A stretch of 64,000 nt of DNA from Paragonimus westermani. Lineage: Eukaryota; Platyhelminthes; Trematoda; Plagiorchiida; Troglotrematidae. Positions 23,901 through 36,968 of this stretch are shown here, piece by piece (position 1 is the first letter of the stretch; every line of letters starts with the position of its first letter). Both the position numbers and the translations under genes were made by a program. The DNA lies in the NCBI GenBank assembly GCA_008508345.1, contig QNGE01001300.1, forward strand, positions 1 to 64,000. Reading direction: 5' to 3'. The notes beneath the pieces are model-generated. The model had not been told where the DNA came from. It worked only from the letters and a program-made list of their open reading frames with translations, and did not search any database.

Positions 23901-26900
23901 AAGGAAACACGTGAAGCTAGGGAGTCACGGAGCGAGTTATGTTTTTACTCCCGAGAAAGATGCTGCAAAATGGATAGCTAAGCGGAAATAGATGTAGGTA
24001 CAGAACCAAAATCACCAAAAATGTACGCATGGATGCGACTATCAAAAAAGATATTTGTTATAGTTGCTGCGAGGCCAAATATTTGGAAGTGGTTAACATT
24101 AAATAGCCTCTAAGGAAGTGACGTTGAGGGGCTTATATCCTACACCCTTTACTGATTGAGATTTACACAACTGTATTTGGTTCCCAGCAGTGTTCTGCAA
24201 AGTAAACCTACTCAATAATTGGTGTCTTTCGTTTAGCAGATTTGCACGGAAACTACTTGACATGACTGTGCACTGTGTCCCGATTACATTATAGGCTGTG
24301 CAAGGAATCAACAAAATCTTTGGGATTCACTTGAGAGTAGCTGCTGTCACGATCTACACGGATTTGACTCCAGGTAAGCAACTTTTTCTTTTGCGCATAG
24401 TTTGATCCCCCTAGAATTTCTAGTTTTACGTGGATGAAATTATCAGCGCGAAAGTTTCCATCATAAACACCGTACACTTCAAGTCATTGTCGTTCTTCTC
24501 CAGAAGTGTTAATCCAGTTCTTTCAGTTGGAACGACAGCAGCTGCTTCAAGGACTGAATCACCAGTATCTTGCATTAGGGATTTGTCTATTTCATCGTTG
24601 TATCACTAGTCATGAAGTCTGCAAACATAGACTTCATCTTAATAGACAACAACATAAGATGTTGATCAAGGATAACACTAGGGCAAAGTGGCTGGATGAA
24701 ATTTGTTGTGGTTATGCTCACGAATGTGGTAGATTTTAGTAAATCGGTTCTAGTCTTAGTGGGTTAGAAAATGGGGGTTAATCTGTCGAGTATGGTATTT
24801 TTACGTGATTTCCTAGAACCGACCTCGTTCATAAACGCATATACAGTGAAGTTTATTTTTTGTTTGATCCAATCGTCTTGCCCCCGTTTTATTCATCATC
24901 AGTAAATTCCGCTACTGTTCATCATTTTTACACATAATTGTATCACCTTGGAATAAGAATTTATCAAAATGTTCTGTTTACTGAAAAAACTCATTTCCGT
25001 GATTTCTACTGCAATTTCCAGTTATTTTAAGCCGGGGTTGCTGGAATTAGATTATCCTGTTCTTGTTTAGTATGGTCATTTGGTAATTGGATTTGAAATT
25101 GTAAGTCTTCTTAAATGCTTTCACTCGGTGCTTAACTGGGTGGGGAAACACACTGGAAATCATCAGTAAACAATTCTTAGGCCCAGAATAACCTGTGTAG
25201 TGACGTTGGCAATGGTATAACAAATATGATTTCTTGCAAACTGCACACAGCACTTTGCCTGATGAATAAGAAGCGCATCTTAAAACAGTAAATACCTTAA
25301 TAATCATATTGTTACCTACCGTCATGGTTTGGGTGGTGTTCATTTACAGTGGCTGAGATATTAGTAGGGTTGACCACAGAATCAACACTCTGTATCATCT
25401 GAACAGAATATCAGTGGACACCATTTTGTTATTTCTCTCGTAGTGCATCTAATAAATTGAATATACAACACACTTTGAAATATACAATTATACAATTACT
25501 ATAATGTACAAACGGCATATTCGTGACCCAACAGTAGGTTGCGCAGTATGCTCCTGATTACAGAGATAATTGCATAGATATTGTTACCAGATATGTCTTA
25601 CCAAAGTAATGAGTCATTTGCAGCTATCAAACGGATCTAGTCATTCGTAAAGCGTGGTGTTGATTCACTCTCAGCAAATTCCGTTTGGCTGTAACTTATA
25701 AGGGAGACAAAGTGGTTGTTGACGGCATTCAACTCCGTGAACCAGGTGAGCATTTTTGCAAGTTCATATGTTTTTTGTAACTCCCTGAAGTGGAATAACA
25801 CAGGGCCTCTATTTGCACTTCAACTTATTATTCAACAAATGAAGTACCGGTTGTTATACCCCCGAACCTCAATTTCTATAGTAAACCGAACCGTTATTGG
25901 TCAGTCGTGGCATGAGAGGTCCTTAATAATCCAGTTCACTCAGCTGATTCAGTTTAGTTCGAAGCTGGCTGGATCCATTTTAAATCTGTCGGTTACGATA
26001 GATGAGACCGTTCTTGCGAACGAATGAAAATAATCCTATTGGATCAATGAAGTATTCGATAACTGATACCAAAAAATAATCGAGCTCAACCTTGATTTCA
26101 AAATGAACAACGGCCTTCGGATGACGGATAGCACAATAAACATCCATGATACGTCACCCCAACTCTTGAGCATATTTTTGGACATGAGGTTCAACCATAG
26201 GGAATCATTGTTCGGATGATTTAAATAGTGTCACTTCTACGGGGGCAAGTTTGGGCTAATTGCACTTCGTTTCGTTTATTTAATTACGGTTATAGATATC
26301 ACTTCGTTGAAGTTACGGAGGAAAATAACAAGCCATTTTGCGTCAGCCGAAGGTCAGATTTGGGATAGAGAACCCGAAATTCTGACAAAATTGACAAGTA
26401 CTGACCTTTAAATCAGATTAGAATTTTCGAGCTGAGAATAAGAGAAATTCACTGGTTGCTTTCCTTCTTATTTGACGTTACCGTCCTCCGAAATACATTG
26501 TGGAATTTCGAAACAGAATCTGGTTCACATATATCCCTCAAATTATCCATTGTTCAAAAGTTCAAAATTTATGGTGGCTCAGTTGACCTCAGGCATGTTA
26601 GGCCTAACAGCGCAAACCACGTTAAATGTTTGAGGATTAAAAATATCAAAAATCATTTGCCTGACCATCTTTCGAAAACAGAGGAACACACTATTAATTT
26701 GTTGACCTGCTATTCCAATATTTTGCCCAGCACGTGCCAGATTGTAAACAGGTGGTAAACTCTCCAAGCATATCTGACAGACCAGCGGCAAATAACAATT
26801 GCAGTGGTTTTCTGATACATTCCTCTAATTAATCAGAAGAATAGGTTAGAATAAAATGTCGTCAAATTTTTCCTTACGTCTTGACAAATCACTGTGATTT

Positions 26901-28969
26901 AGTAAAGTGCAATTAAAAAGAATAAAATCGCAATGTGACTCTTTCAATCCATCGCTTCTCATCGTTTAAGCAGCTTATTAATTAAGGCGTGTGATTAAAC
27001 CGAGCTTTAAAAATATCGATTAGTACACTTGAGGTCTTGCAGTTTTTTTTGCAGTGTGTGCTCGATATCACCTTGTAAAACAGTGTGTGTGCGCTGATTA
27101 TTGCACTGCTCAGATTAGCATCATAAGCGGTCATTCGTGACTACTCGTCACACTGTTAAACAAAGTTGCGGTAACAATAAGCTAATTTTTCCGTAACCAG
27201 GGTTCACTCGTGCTTTTTTCAGTTCAAATTACTTATTCTGCATCGTTTTGAACGTCAACTCAGAAACATGTACGTCAGTTTATAGGTAAACAGGTTTATT
27301 AGTGCGCCAGAGTTGAATGTGTAATGACATATGCATGGTGACACATCCTGCCTAATTGATGTAATTTTACATAGTCAGCCAGCAGCGGGCAATTTGACAA
27401 AGTTAAACTGTTTTGTTTTTTTCCCAATGCATCGTTCGTAACAGGCGATCATTCTTGAACGGCAAATCTATACAAACGTCATTTCTAAAGTAGTCCAGAG
27501 ATTGGTTCTCTGTTATTCGTGTCAGTGTAGTGAATTTTCAGTTATTGCAAATTAGTAAAAACTTGTTACATTACGGTCCCTTATTTTGTATTGTTTCAGA
27601 CCACTTTTACTAGCAATCCTAACATTAGCATGTGAGGCTTGCATGAGGTTAGCAAAATCAGACTAGGCGAACTGATATGTTTGGTTGCGATAATTCTCCA
27701 GTATGCATTAGCTGTCATGATGACCACATATATCGGCTGTTAATATCTGAAAATGTTCCAGCAGTACCAGGGTGCAATTAATGGGCCGATATCAGTGCTA
27801 GATCTTAGTTATGTTGTCGATTTGCCCATCAAATGGAACTTCAGTTTAACTGCACGAATGAAGTGGAGTATCAAACATCCGATACAGTTGACGTCTCACT
27901 GCTACGAGATGTTTGCATAAATAGTCTGAATTCTATGAAAAAACGCAGTCTTTAGCATAAATTATCAAGTTTTGCCATAATGAATTGACTGATCAGTTAC
28001 CATCAGTTACCCATCTATTTTTCACAATTTCTTTGTCTCGGACTGCTATGATCTTCTTTCTCGTGTTGGTAAGATAAGATGGAACAGCATGCTAAAGCGA
28101 GTTACACTTGCCTAGCCCGCAATGTGAAATATGGATTCACATTTTATATGACTGTTACAGATGACGTCAATGAGGTAGACAGGTTTCAATTAACCTTAAC
28201 TTAAATCGATCAGTATAGCAGCTCTATTGATTCAGTGATGTTATGAGAAGCATGATCTTCTCACGTGGTTAGATGTTCTTCTGCAGTTTGCGGCTTTAAA
28301 TTAAACAGATGCATTACCTGGTCAAAGCACATTCTTAGGTTTTGTTTAGACTGAATATTTCGGTCCTGTTACCTACTAAATCAAAAACTGGAATACCACT
28401 TCTTCGTACGCAAAAATGTATCCACTAATTTCCACAAATATATGTTAACCTCAGGCAAACCATCGGTTTCCGGCATGATGTGATGCGGAACTGTTGCGCT
28501 TGATAAACTTTCGCGGCCGCAACGCGTCAAACGGTGTCTGCAATCATTCATCAAATAGCAATCCATTCTTCGAACCCGGTCTTTCCATCAATTAGTTGAC
28601 CAGAAATATTGACGATGTTTCTCCTATTGGTTGCTTTGAGAGCTTCTTTCACGACAGAATAATATCATCAGCACTGTTTTCTGCTTGGTTCTATTCCCTT
28701 CAAGCGCAAGCAAATGGAGATGCAACACATGCAACAACCTGTGCTTTTCACTGCGGAAGAATTAGGAACTAACAAATTCAACTCTGCAACATGATGCATC
28801 TTCGGAAAACATTTCTTCTAAAGAAGGGTCAAGCTGCTTTTGCGTTACACGTGAATGGAGTGTTAACTTGACGCTACTGTAACCTAAACGAATCACATCT
28901 GGCTCAGTTGCTGGATGGTTGTGCGCTTCTATTTTACCCAGCTTGATATCGGGCACGTTGGCGACAAAC
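20961..28969. other. About 8 kb with no recognisable gene or element
   Basis: Frames are short; the longest are 25716-26027 (+, 103 codons), 26456-26758 (+, 100) and 25047-25343 (-, 98). None matches a family I know. At 24099-24477 two minus-strand frames overlap by 26 bases in different phases and could be one disrupted coding segment, but no motif supports this. 28381-28956 on the minus strand is rich in open frame, part of the antisense of the decayed integrase described next. No simple repeats of note. Confidence 0.45.
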
Positions 28970-29340
28970 TAGCTGCCTGATTGAAGGACAAACTTTGGCT
29001 TCACGAACATCCTGTGGATTAATGGTTGATCATTTCGAGAGCCAATATTAACCTTCTTAATAAAAGTCAGTGGTGGCCACTTTTCAAACGATGTGAAATG
29101 TTCAACTATCCATCCGGGCAATGAGGCAGCAACGTAGTATCCATCCTTGATCCAAAGTGTGACCACTGAATTTTTAGAAACCTGGCCTCATCAACACCAC
29201 ATTGTGTGGCTATTTCCTTTCTGCAACCAACAGAACGGTGAATCTCAGCCGCTGGTTTCCTGATTATTTGTAGAAATTATATCGCCTAAAGGCCAAAGTG
29301 TTTCTGTGGAGTGTGATGTGTTCCTGATCGGGATGAACAC
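28970..29340 (+). mobile_element. Heavily decayed Ty3/gypsy integrase core
   Basis: One plus-strand frame keeps the order of gypsy integrase landmarks. TNFGFTNILWING matches the first-Asp region (TNFPF...DILGP). ILTFLIKVSGGHFSNDVKC matches YILVxxDHFSKWVEC, and HPGNEAAT matches PNxEAAT. TEFLETW and HHIVWLF precede CNQQNGES, which corresponds to SDQGRNFES. LFVEI follows, and VECDVFLIGM corresponds to VERxNRTL. Stops interrupt it at 29018, 29135 and 29252 among others. The first catalytic Asp is Asn (codon 29006-29008) and the second also appears as Asn (29225-29227). A Glu remains at 29309-29311, but the Asp-Glu spacing is too short. The reverse strand here has a long low-stop frame, best read as antisense. 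The identification is by pattern only and each segment alone is weak. Confidence 0.48.
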
Positions 29341-31227
29341 AGCGAATGAGCCGTCACCAACGTTTACTCTATGCTTCTCGCGTTTCAGTCCGTCCCATGT
29401 TTCCACAGAACTCTTGAGATGTTAGGTGAGTAATCGGTTACATTTGGTGTTTCTCGGTTTGCTTTTGATGTCACATGTGTGCTAATAACATATGGAGCTC
29501 CCATTACATTGAACATAATGGTAAGCGCTGTAATTAGTGTGTACCGAAGAGGAGTGGGTTGTTATTGGATACACGCACGTGGTATGCTTGCGGTTCGTTG
29601 CTTTGTGGGTCACGCGTGTGTGGGTAGTAAGTGAACTGGACCTCACATATTTTGGGAGCTGAAGTGTTTGCGCCTTCACATACACATTGTGAGACCGGTT
29701 ACTCCGGGAACACCGCAAGTTTGTTAGAGCGAACGATTAGTGGATAATAGGAAGAGTAACTTTGTGGCAGTCTTGAGTAGAACAGTACCGGCACACTCAA
29801 TTGATAACCGTTCGGTACGCGCCATCAAATAAATCTAACCTTGTATTCCGAATTAAAAACAGGGTGTATTTCTTCCCTGAGCCACAAGATAGATCTTTCA
29901 TGAACGAATGTACACATCATCAGCTGACCCACGTCGCAGCCAGGTGTTATCTCTTTTGTAAACACTGACCACCCTGGGAGACATGACTAGCTGGCCTGAC
30001 GTCGAATCACCTGGTCAACAATCTGTTTCCTCATCAGTGAACTAGTTGTCTTGGCCATGTTTTCCTTCTATAGACCACTATCGAATTAAATAGTGTCCCA
30101 TTTATTTTCTCGAATTCAGGATAGTTATGTTTCACAGGGTGCAGGCAGACTGGAGTTGGCTGGAAACACCCATGTTTATGTAATTTTCTGTTGCTCTGCT
30201 CGCAGCCGGTTAAGGACGAGTCAAACGGTGATTTCGTTATCTGAATCGAAAACTTAGCATTACAGGGGTACGCACGGAAAGGAATACTCAAAGAGAATAC
30301 TAGCACAGTGGAAAACAAGTCGAATATTATATGTTGAAATAGCCGACGGACGTAAGCTAACTGGAGTCAGAGAAGATCCGACTAGAGGCCATTGAAATGT
30401 CAAACACAGCGACCAGCCTGTGCTTGACACGTCTGCTGGTGACGCTTTTAGTGTAGAGTCTGGTAGGTCAGTTAAATCAAGAATGTCAGGACACTTGGTG
30501 AGAGGTGTTTGCAAGTCACTCGTGTTATTTGACGGTTTGGTAACACCTAGGTTTTCAAGCAAAATTTGGCAGGCAGTTAACTTTTGAGGTATTTCGAGCA
30601 AGGTTAAACCAAACAGCTATGAGAAATCTATATAAGTATTTTTGGGAGAATATCGATTTCCACTGTTGTGCGGTTGGTACGCTTTTTCGTAGCAGAAGTT
30701 CGTTTCCAGAAATGCTCCAAGAAATAGACTCATATGTTCTGGATGAAACTCACCCGGGAATCAACCACATACAAGCTGGTACTCGTATAAAACGACAGAT
30801 GAGGGAAGCAGTTGTCGTGTTAGTACTGGCCAGTTGCTACTAAACCACCCCGTAAATGCAGATCACGCTCACGAATAAGTCTTGAACTTCACTGCACGCT
30901 GGTCTGCATCGATTTCGCTGTTTATACACAAATAGAACATTACTTTTCCCATGGTTAACATGCATTAGAAAGAAGTTGGACTTTCATCTTTGTAGCTCAT
31001 GTCTATCGGTACCTTCAGCTCTGTTATGTTACGCTTAGTCGTTTAATTTAACGTTCTGAAAATACATTTTTCGGGTACCTCTGAAAGAGTGACACCTGCC
31101 TGCTTTTCGCAGTTCATGATTATCAGGACACTTATCAGTTTCCACACCAGCCAGTAACTCCTAATTTTTGATCAAGTGAAACGCTTCGTTGTTTATTTGA
31201 AAATATGCACTTGTTCATAATTCACTC
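29341..31227. other. No recognisable gene; several protein-like short frames
   Basis: Minus-strand frames at 29482-29718, 30034-30318 and 30260-30601 (113 codons, Ser/Thr/Pro/Leu-rich) and a plus-strand frame at 30619-30843 look plausible in composition but have no start context, splice pattern or motif I can defend. The 29719-30033 gap on the minus strand carries stops at the random rate. It could be more of the decayed element to its left. Confidence 0.35.
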
Positions 31228-31390
31228 CTGCCTAGTGGGAGCTCAATGACACAATGTTCAACACAGTCACCTCAAGAAAATATGGCTGAAGTTCTAATCC
31301 CAGCCATGGCAACGACATCTACTATTGAAGAAAGAGTCTGACTGCGAATGCTGTGATCAACTCTGGATGGTATTCAACCTGAAAATAACC
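31228..31390 (+). mobile_element. Decayed SINE copy lacking the ribozyme core
   Basis: TGCCTAGTGGGAGCTCAATG opens the copy and aligns with the start of the complete SINE at 59638. TTCAACACAGTCACCTCAAG, AGTTCTAATCCCAGCCATGG (B-box region) and ACATCTACTATTGA follow in order. At the point where CTGATGA should be, the sequence reads TTGAAGA and the ribozyme is lost. It then resumes with the SINE body (GTCTGACTGCGAATGCTGTG ... TCAACCTGAAAATAA) seen at 18534-18590 and 59505-59590. Overall similarity is around 70% by eye, so this is an old copy. It shows that head, ribozyme and body belong to one element. Confidence 0.62.
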
Positions 31391-34300
31391 AAAATTCTAA
31401 CTACGCATCGTCAATCTCAACATCCGCATGAATACGGCTAACGTGGAACGCAGGTAAGATAAACCACTGAACGATTCTAATAAGGCACGTCCTATAACCA
31501 GTAGCGATAAGACACCTGAAGTTCACCCCACAGTGCGCAAAATATCAGGCAGAACTGACTTACAGCAACGAAATTTGCAGCAGAGTTTTGCAATATACCG
31601 CCTTGGCTGATATTGTCTGTCGTAGTCACATGTCCTCATGTGACCTCAGGTCTAAATGTGACCTCGTATTTTCAGATTGTCGCGCAACAGTTGCTTTCCG
31701 ATCGAATCTTTCCTGATTGTCATGTGTACGTGCATGTTAACATGAACAAACACGTTCCTGCGATTTATGTTATACAGACAATGGGAGAAGTTGCCTACGT
31801 CACATTTATCCGTTGCTGGTACTCGTAGACTGATCCGTTTTAACCATCACAACACACCTGCTGTGACAAGTTTTGCTAAGATGGCTCGGAAATCAATGGT
31901 AACGTATTTAAATACTAGAGATTAAAATTAAACCACTCGCAGCTTGTTGTTTGAGCAGTCTGGTTCAAAGAGGCACTGTAGACTCCGTAGTGGACAGAGG
32001 ATTTTGACCCAGTTCGTAATTCCTCACTATGATATGGTGAAGGTGGATTAATGCCTTCAGGTTGTTTATAAAACACACAGCTGATTGGCGCAAAGTGGGA
32101 GTGCCTAACCTAATCATGAGCTAGCAATAGGCGGTCCAGAGCGAAACTTGCGAAACGGCGAGTAAACAACCGTAACTTTGAACTAGCATTTGTGACTATC
32201 TTTCTAAAATCTGGTGGCAAAATGAATGTTCTTAAAACGATAGGTTCCAAGTCATTTTAAACAACCCTTTGTGCCTAGGACATCATTTTACAGAGCAAGA
32301 TTAGACAAGTTGGATTACCCTCATATTAACCTAGAACCGATTGTCTGTTGTCCACTAGCAGAGATTGTCAAGAGGAATTTAAATATTTTAACTCGATTGT
32401 GTTCCTAACAGTCCTCTGAATTTTTCTTTCGCCAATCTATCTTAGCGGAGGGTTAAATGAACGTTTAATCTTCCAAACAAAAATTAAACTTATGAAACGG
32501 ACTTTGCCGCAACCCGTTGATATTTACGCAGCAATTTTAAAGAACCCCATTTTTGACTATTGTTCTAAAACGACCATCCGATAAATAATTGATGACTGAT
32601 GTCAGAAACCTTCCATCTTACTTTCAACCTGCGCGTGAATGATGCACACTTCAATAATAATACTTCAATACTTCAATAATAATACTATGGAAAATTCGGA
32701 ATGGAAAACAAGAAAGTAATTAGTCAAGAATGTGTTGACAATGCGAAGGTTGAGCAGCACCTAAGTACGACTGCGGCGGTCTATGCGAAAAATCATAAAA
32801 TTCAAATCACGCATCAGATGCCATGGGAACCATACTAACTGCTTATTATTTCCAATGACTAATCACTGCTTCAAATGTGCAAAAACTCTATCGTTTTTCG
32901 AAAGGTTCGTTGACGGAAGATGATTGGATGCTGAGTGTACGACCTATGTTAATACTACTGAGTAGGACTGGTAAATTGAACAATATTGTCACGTCGGTTT
33001 AAAGCTAACAAGACTGACAGGATAGTTTTCGTAGATTAACTTATGCTTTGAAGCCGAAAAACGGGCAAGCGTTTCAGAGAATACACCGTATTTGATCGGA
33101 TACGCAACACAAATATTGTTAATGTGTTTCCTAAATCGTCCGAGTTTTCTTACAATTCCAGGGTTAAAGAATTATTGATAAACAATGTTTACTTCTTGAT
33201 AAAACTTCTGCTCAACCAACCAAACGATTCGTACTTGGAGTAAGATTTAAACTTGGCGAATCCGCAAGTCATGTGATTATCACTGACAATTGATCTTTTC
33301 TTCCATCAGTGACCAGCATTTACGTTTACTTATCAAGCTGCAAAATTTAAACACTTTATTCCCGGTTCCTTCAGAGGGATACTGTAAACATCTTGAGATG
33401 TGGCCGCATGCCAGTTTTCTATAGTGCATCCTAATGGGTGAGAGTGTGGACTACTTAGAACTACTGCTCGTAATTTTTCGAAACTAGCTCTCGTTACACT
33501 GTTGACAAAACAATACATTATCTTTGAACATTTTCGTTTGTGCTGGCAAGAACTACGAGACCAGGCAAGCGTGCTTTGATTTAATTTTGAACGACCGTCT
33601 ATATTCTTAATATCGTGTTGTGTAAACAACGAGAATGTACATAATCAACAAGTCAATTGACACTCAGTATACAGATTCCTACCACTAAGTCTAGATATTT
33701 TCTCTTCAATGGTTAACGCATATTCCCCTGATTTCATCAATAATTATGTATCATTATAGCTGTGATATTATGTCGAAGGTTCAGAAGACGATTTCTCGGA
33801 CTGAATAAACTCGGGTTCAAACTAAGATCGTAACCTATTTTTAAGACTACTGCAAATTTTCCTCTTGTTAGCAAGAGACAAATTGTACATCGTGGATGTG
33901 TTCTGACCGAGATCAAAGCCCATCATTAGACCGACTCATAGTTCTAACCTGCTAGTAGAGGGAACCAGAGAAATCTGGATTTATCTGTGAGGTTTCATGG
34001 GCAAACGTAGTAGACGAAATAATGACCAGTAAGAACAGAAGGGATCATTAATTCGCCTGTTATCTTCTTAACAGTCGAAGCCTGTCCATCAGGGTTTGTG
34101 TACTGGAGCCCATTTTTGTTAGTTTTGTCAAATTCATCTGGTACCACAGTGAAGATTTTTCTGTGTAGTGATTAGAGGTGGCAAAACGTAAACAGCGTGT
34201 ATGTGGCCTCTCGGCGCAGAATAAATTCAACTGGAAAACAGGATTTAGACTCGTGTGATATGAGCATTCTTGATGCAACCAGTGGGTGTTGCATTCTATA

Positions 34301-36878
34301 TCGTCCGAGTGCAAAACAAAGCCTGAAATTTGTCGCAGTGTTTAGTTTTATTTACAATAACGATTCCGTGCAAAATTAGACATGTGGCGCTCAAACGTTT
34401 ATTGTAATACTATCTTTATCCTGGTTCCTTGAAGCTGCAGTCGAGCTTTGACACAAGAACAACCAATAACAATTCACTTCTGAAACGCACAGGTATATTT
34501 TGTACTATCATGTACGGTTATGAACAATTTGATTTGTTGTCCAACAAACCAACTGAAAGTGGTCGCACCTTGAGAAACCTTTTCGATTTAGGAAATATTA
34601 AGCTCATTAGAATGAAGATGAATTTCTGCGTAGGAAAAGCGTAATATATAAGGCTCACTGACAACTCATCCAGAAGTCCTTAGCAAGGTTGTAGACTCGA
34701 ATGGTTAATCTGAACTTATTGAGTTACTCACTAGTTTATAACCGGCAACCGAGAATGAACAACTGTGTAAGAATAACTACCGGACGATGAAATATTCAGT
34801 ATTAAACAGAAATCCCATGATAATGCAGTTTCTCGCAAATTCAAAATTAGAGGTTCAAAAGGAGGAAATATTTCACACATTGAAGAGTTCCTTGGTGCAC
34901 AAAATCTTGCGCCTTAAGCGCATGTCGTAAGCAACAGGTGCAGTCTAATGTGACCTCAAAAGTGCGACACATTTCATTGGTGTGGATTTCACACATTTTT
35001 GCACAGAAATTTAGACATCAACATCGTTCATTGATGCAATCACGAAATAGGATCTCTTTTGTGTCACCTGCAAGCAGATGACTGTGTGTACGTAACATAC
35101 CATTTTGTGACGCATCAGTCACTCAGTCTAACAACAGCTTCAATAAAACCTTTCCGCTGTCTGTCAGCATTTTGAACGTTACAATGTCCATACCTATTGA
35201 TTGAGACATCAACATCATACTTATCTCCATTGGTAAATGTTGTGACGTCGGATTTTCCCCTGAAGTTTTTAATGCACATCGATGCCAGTGAGAAAGTTTC
35301 ATAAAAGGGCCGACGTTTTTCGTTTGCTTCATGGTTCCAGAGACAGACACTTGTTGTTGATTCAGAAACAAATTTTGAGATTCCTCTGAAATGCCGCGGT
35401 GGTCAAAGTGCACGATACCCAGAAATATTTTGCAGTTCTCTATTGTGGTCGAAGCAATCATGGGATAAGTAAAGAAGCACTCGGCAGGGATGTCGAATTT
35501 CTTGTTTGAAGGGCCTTACATTAAACAGTTGTCATGTATATGCGCAAATGTGTGAGATTACCTTATACACATGTCATCCAATTGCAAAGATTCACTAAGA
35601 ACAACGTGAACTTATTCATCGGGTTTGATATTTGAGCTATTAAATTGCATCCGCTTTTCAACGGTTGCACTTGACGAACCGATTTGAACTCTGATGGCAC
35701 GTACCCATTCCGGTATTCGAATGTAGAGGCTTCAAATACTTTATTACGGGTAACAAAATGTTCGTTATTTTATATCTAGATTGGTGATCATTTTACGAGT
35801 TGAACACGAGTTGTTTAGCTATAAAAGCAATTTCTGGACAATGCGACAAAAAACTGGTGCATCAAAATTTGTGCTCCAAAACCACTTAATCTAATGATAC
35901 ACGTTGCATGTGACGTGGACATGCTAGTGTTTGTTCAATACCTTCCTTTTTGTCAGTTACATGCAAAACTCAACGATTTACAAGAAGTTCATGGTAAAGT
36001 AAGAAACATGTTTTGGATGAATAAACCCACGACGCCTACCACAGAATTAGTCCATCTAGCAGATACACGATCGCGATCCACAAAAACTCAAGTTTTTCCC
36101 AACCATTGTCTTACCACTCTACGCATTTCCCTAAAGTATATCCTACCTCACAAAACTACACCTAACCCGTATATACTTCCAAGAATAGGTTTTGGAAAAC
36201 TTATGGTGGTCTGTTTGCTCTGTTTTGATGATTCAACTTCACTCACTTCATCCACTGCGCTCAAAATTTTACATGTAATTTCTATGTTCTCGGACGGATA
36301 GTCTCAAATCTTAGTAAGGCTCCTGTTAGTTGATTAATACTGGTCGAATCCATGCTGGGATTTTCGTTTTCCATGTGTAGTTAGTTCACGAAACACCATT
36401 TAATAACACGTTTCTCAATCTCTGTAGATCTTGTTTCATGTACGAAGTATGTGGTCCCTAAAATTGCTTCTGTGTAGGCGTTATATACATTGATTACACT
36501 AACGTTCTGAAAAAACAGAAGAAACCAGATAGCAACGGATGTGAGCAACTTTTCAGCGGATATATAAAGATACATAAATGACAACGATATATTTCGTTTT
36601 TCATGTTCTCGGAAGCGTCAATGACTGTACACATTAAGCTTGCTTAGGTTCACTTGAAGTACCGATGGCATTAATTTGTTTCTTGGGGCTGCCAGTATGC
36701 TGTAATTGGTATCCAACATATTTTCATACGCATAACCGTTGACGTTAGTGCTCGCAGGAGAAGCATATAATTAGGCTTGGTTTGAAACAAGCGCGCGTGA
36801 TAGCAGTCCAATTTCACGGACTACCCCAACGTAATTCGTAAGTGTTTCCATTCTTCTGGCCTGCTTTAGAAGCAGCAG
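31391..36878. other. About 5.5 kb with no recognisable gene
   Basis: The longest frames are 35894-36301 (+, 135 codons) and 35123-35461 (-, 112 codons). Both read as plausible protein but match no family I know. A small imperfect tandem duplication of ACTTCAATAATAAT lies at 32648-32686. No RNA gene, promoter or mobile element was recognised. Confidence 0.45.
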
Positions 36879-36968
36879 CTCTGGTGGAAAATAAAACGCA
36901 TTGCAGTTGCTGAGAACGGAAAGCCGGCAGGTCTAGATAGCAAGATGGTAGCGTTTGCTATCTTGTAA
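36879..36968 (+). mobile_element. Scrap of LINE reverse transcriptase
   Basis: One short frame reads WWKIKRIAVAENGKPAGLDS followed by KMVAFAIL and a TAA at 36966-36968. The NGKxAGxD motif preceded by a K-x-A-I-like helix is the fingers region at the start of LINE reverse transcriptases (usual form: AI-x-x-L-[KR]-NGKAxGxDxIxxE). About 25 residues can be matched. Neither flank continues it in any frame I checked. Chance is possible but the NGKPAGLD string is specific. Confidence 0.42.

Noticed and set aside
25259..25265. GCCTGATGA, similar to the PLE 3' UTR motif
   Set aside because: The following bases lack GAAA and the GCTA partner, and no PLE coding remnant lies upstream.
28381..29166. Three minus-strand frames in one phase, looking like a decayed protein gene
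   Set aside because: The plus strand over 28970-29340 reads as gypsy integrase, so the minus frames there are better explained as antisense.
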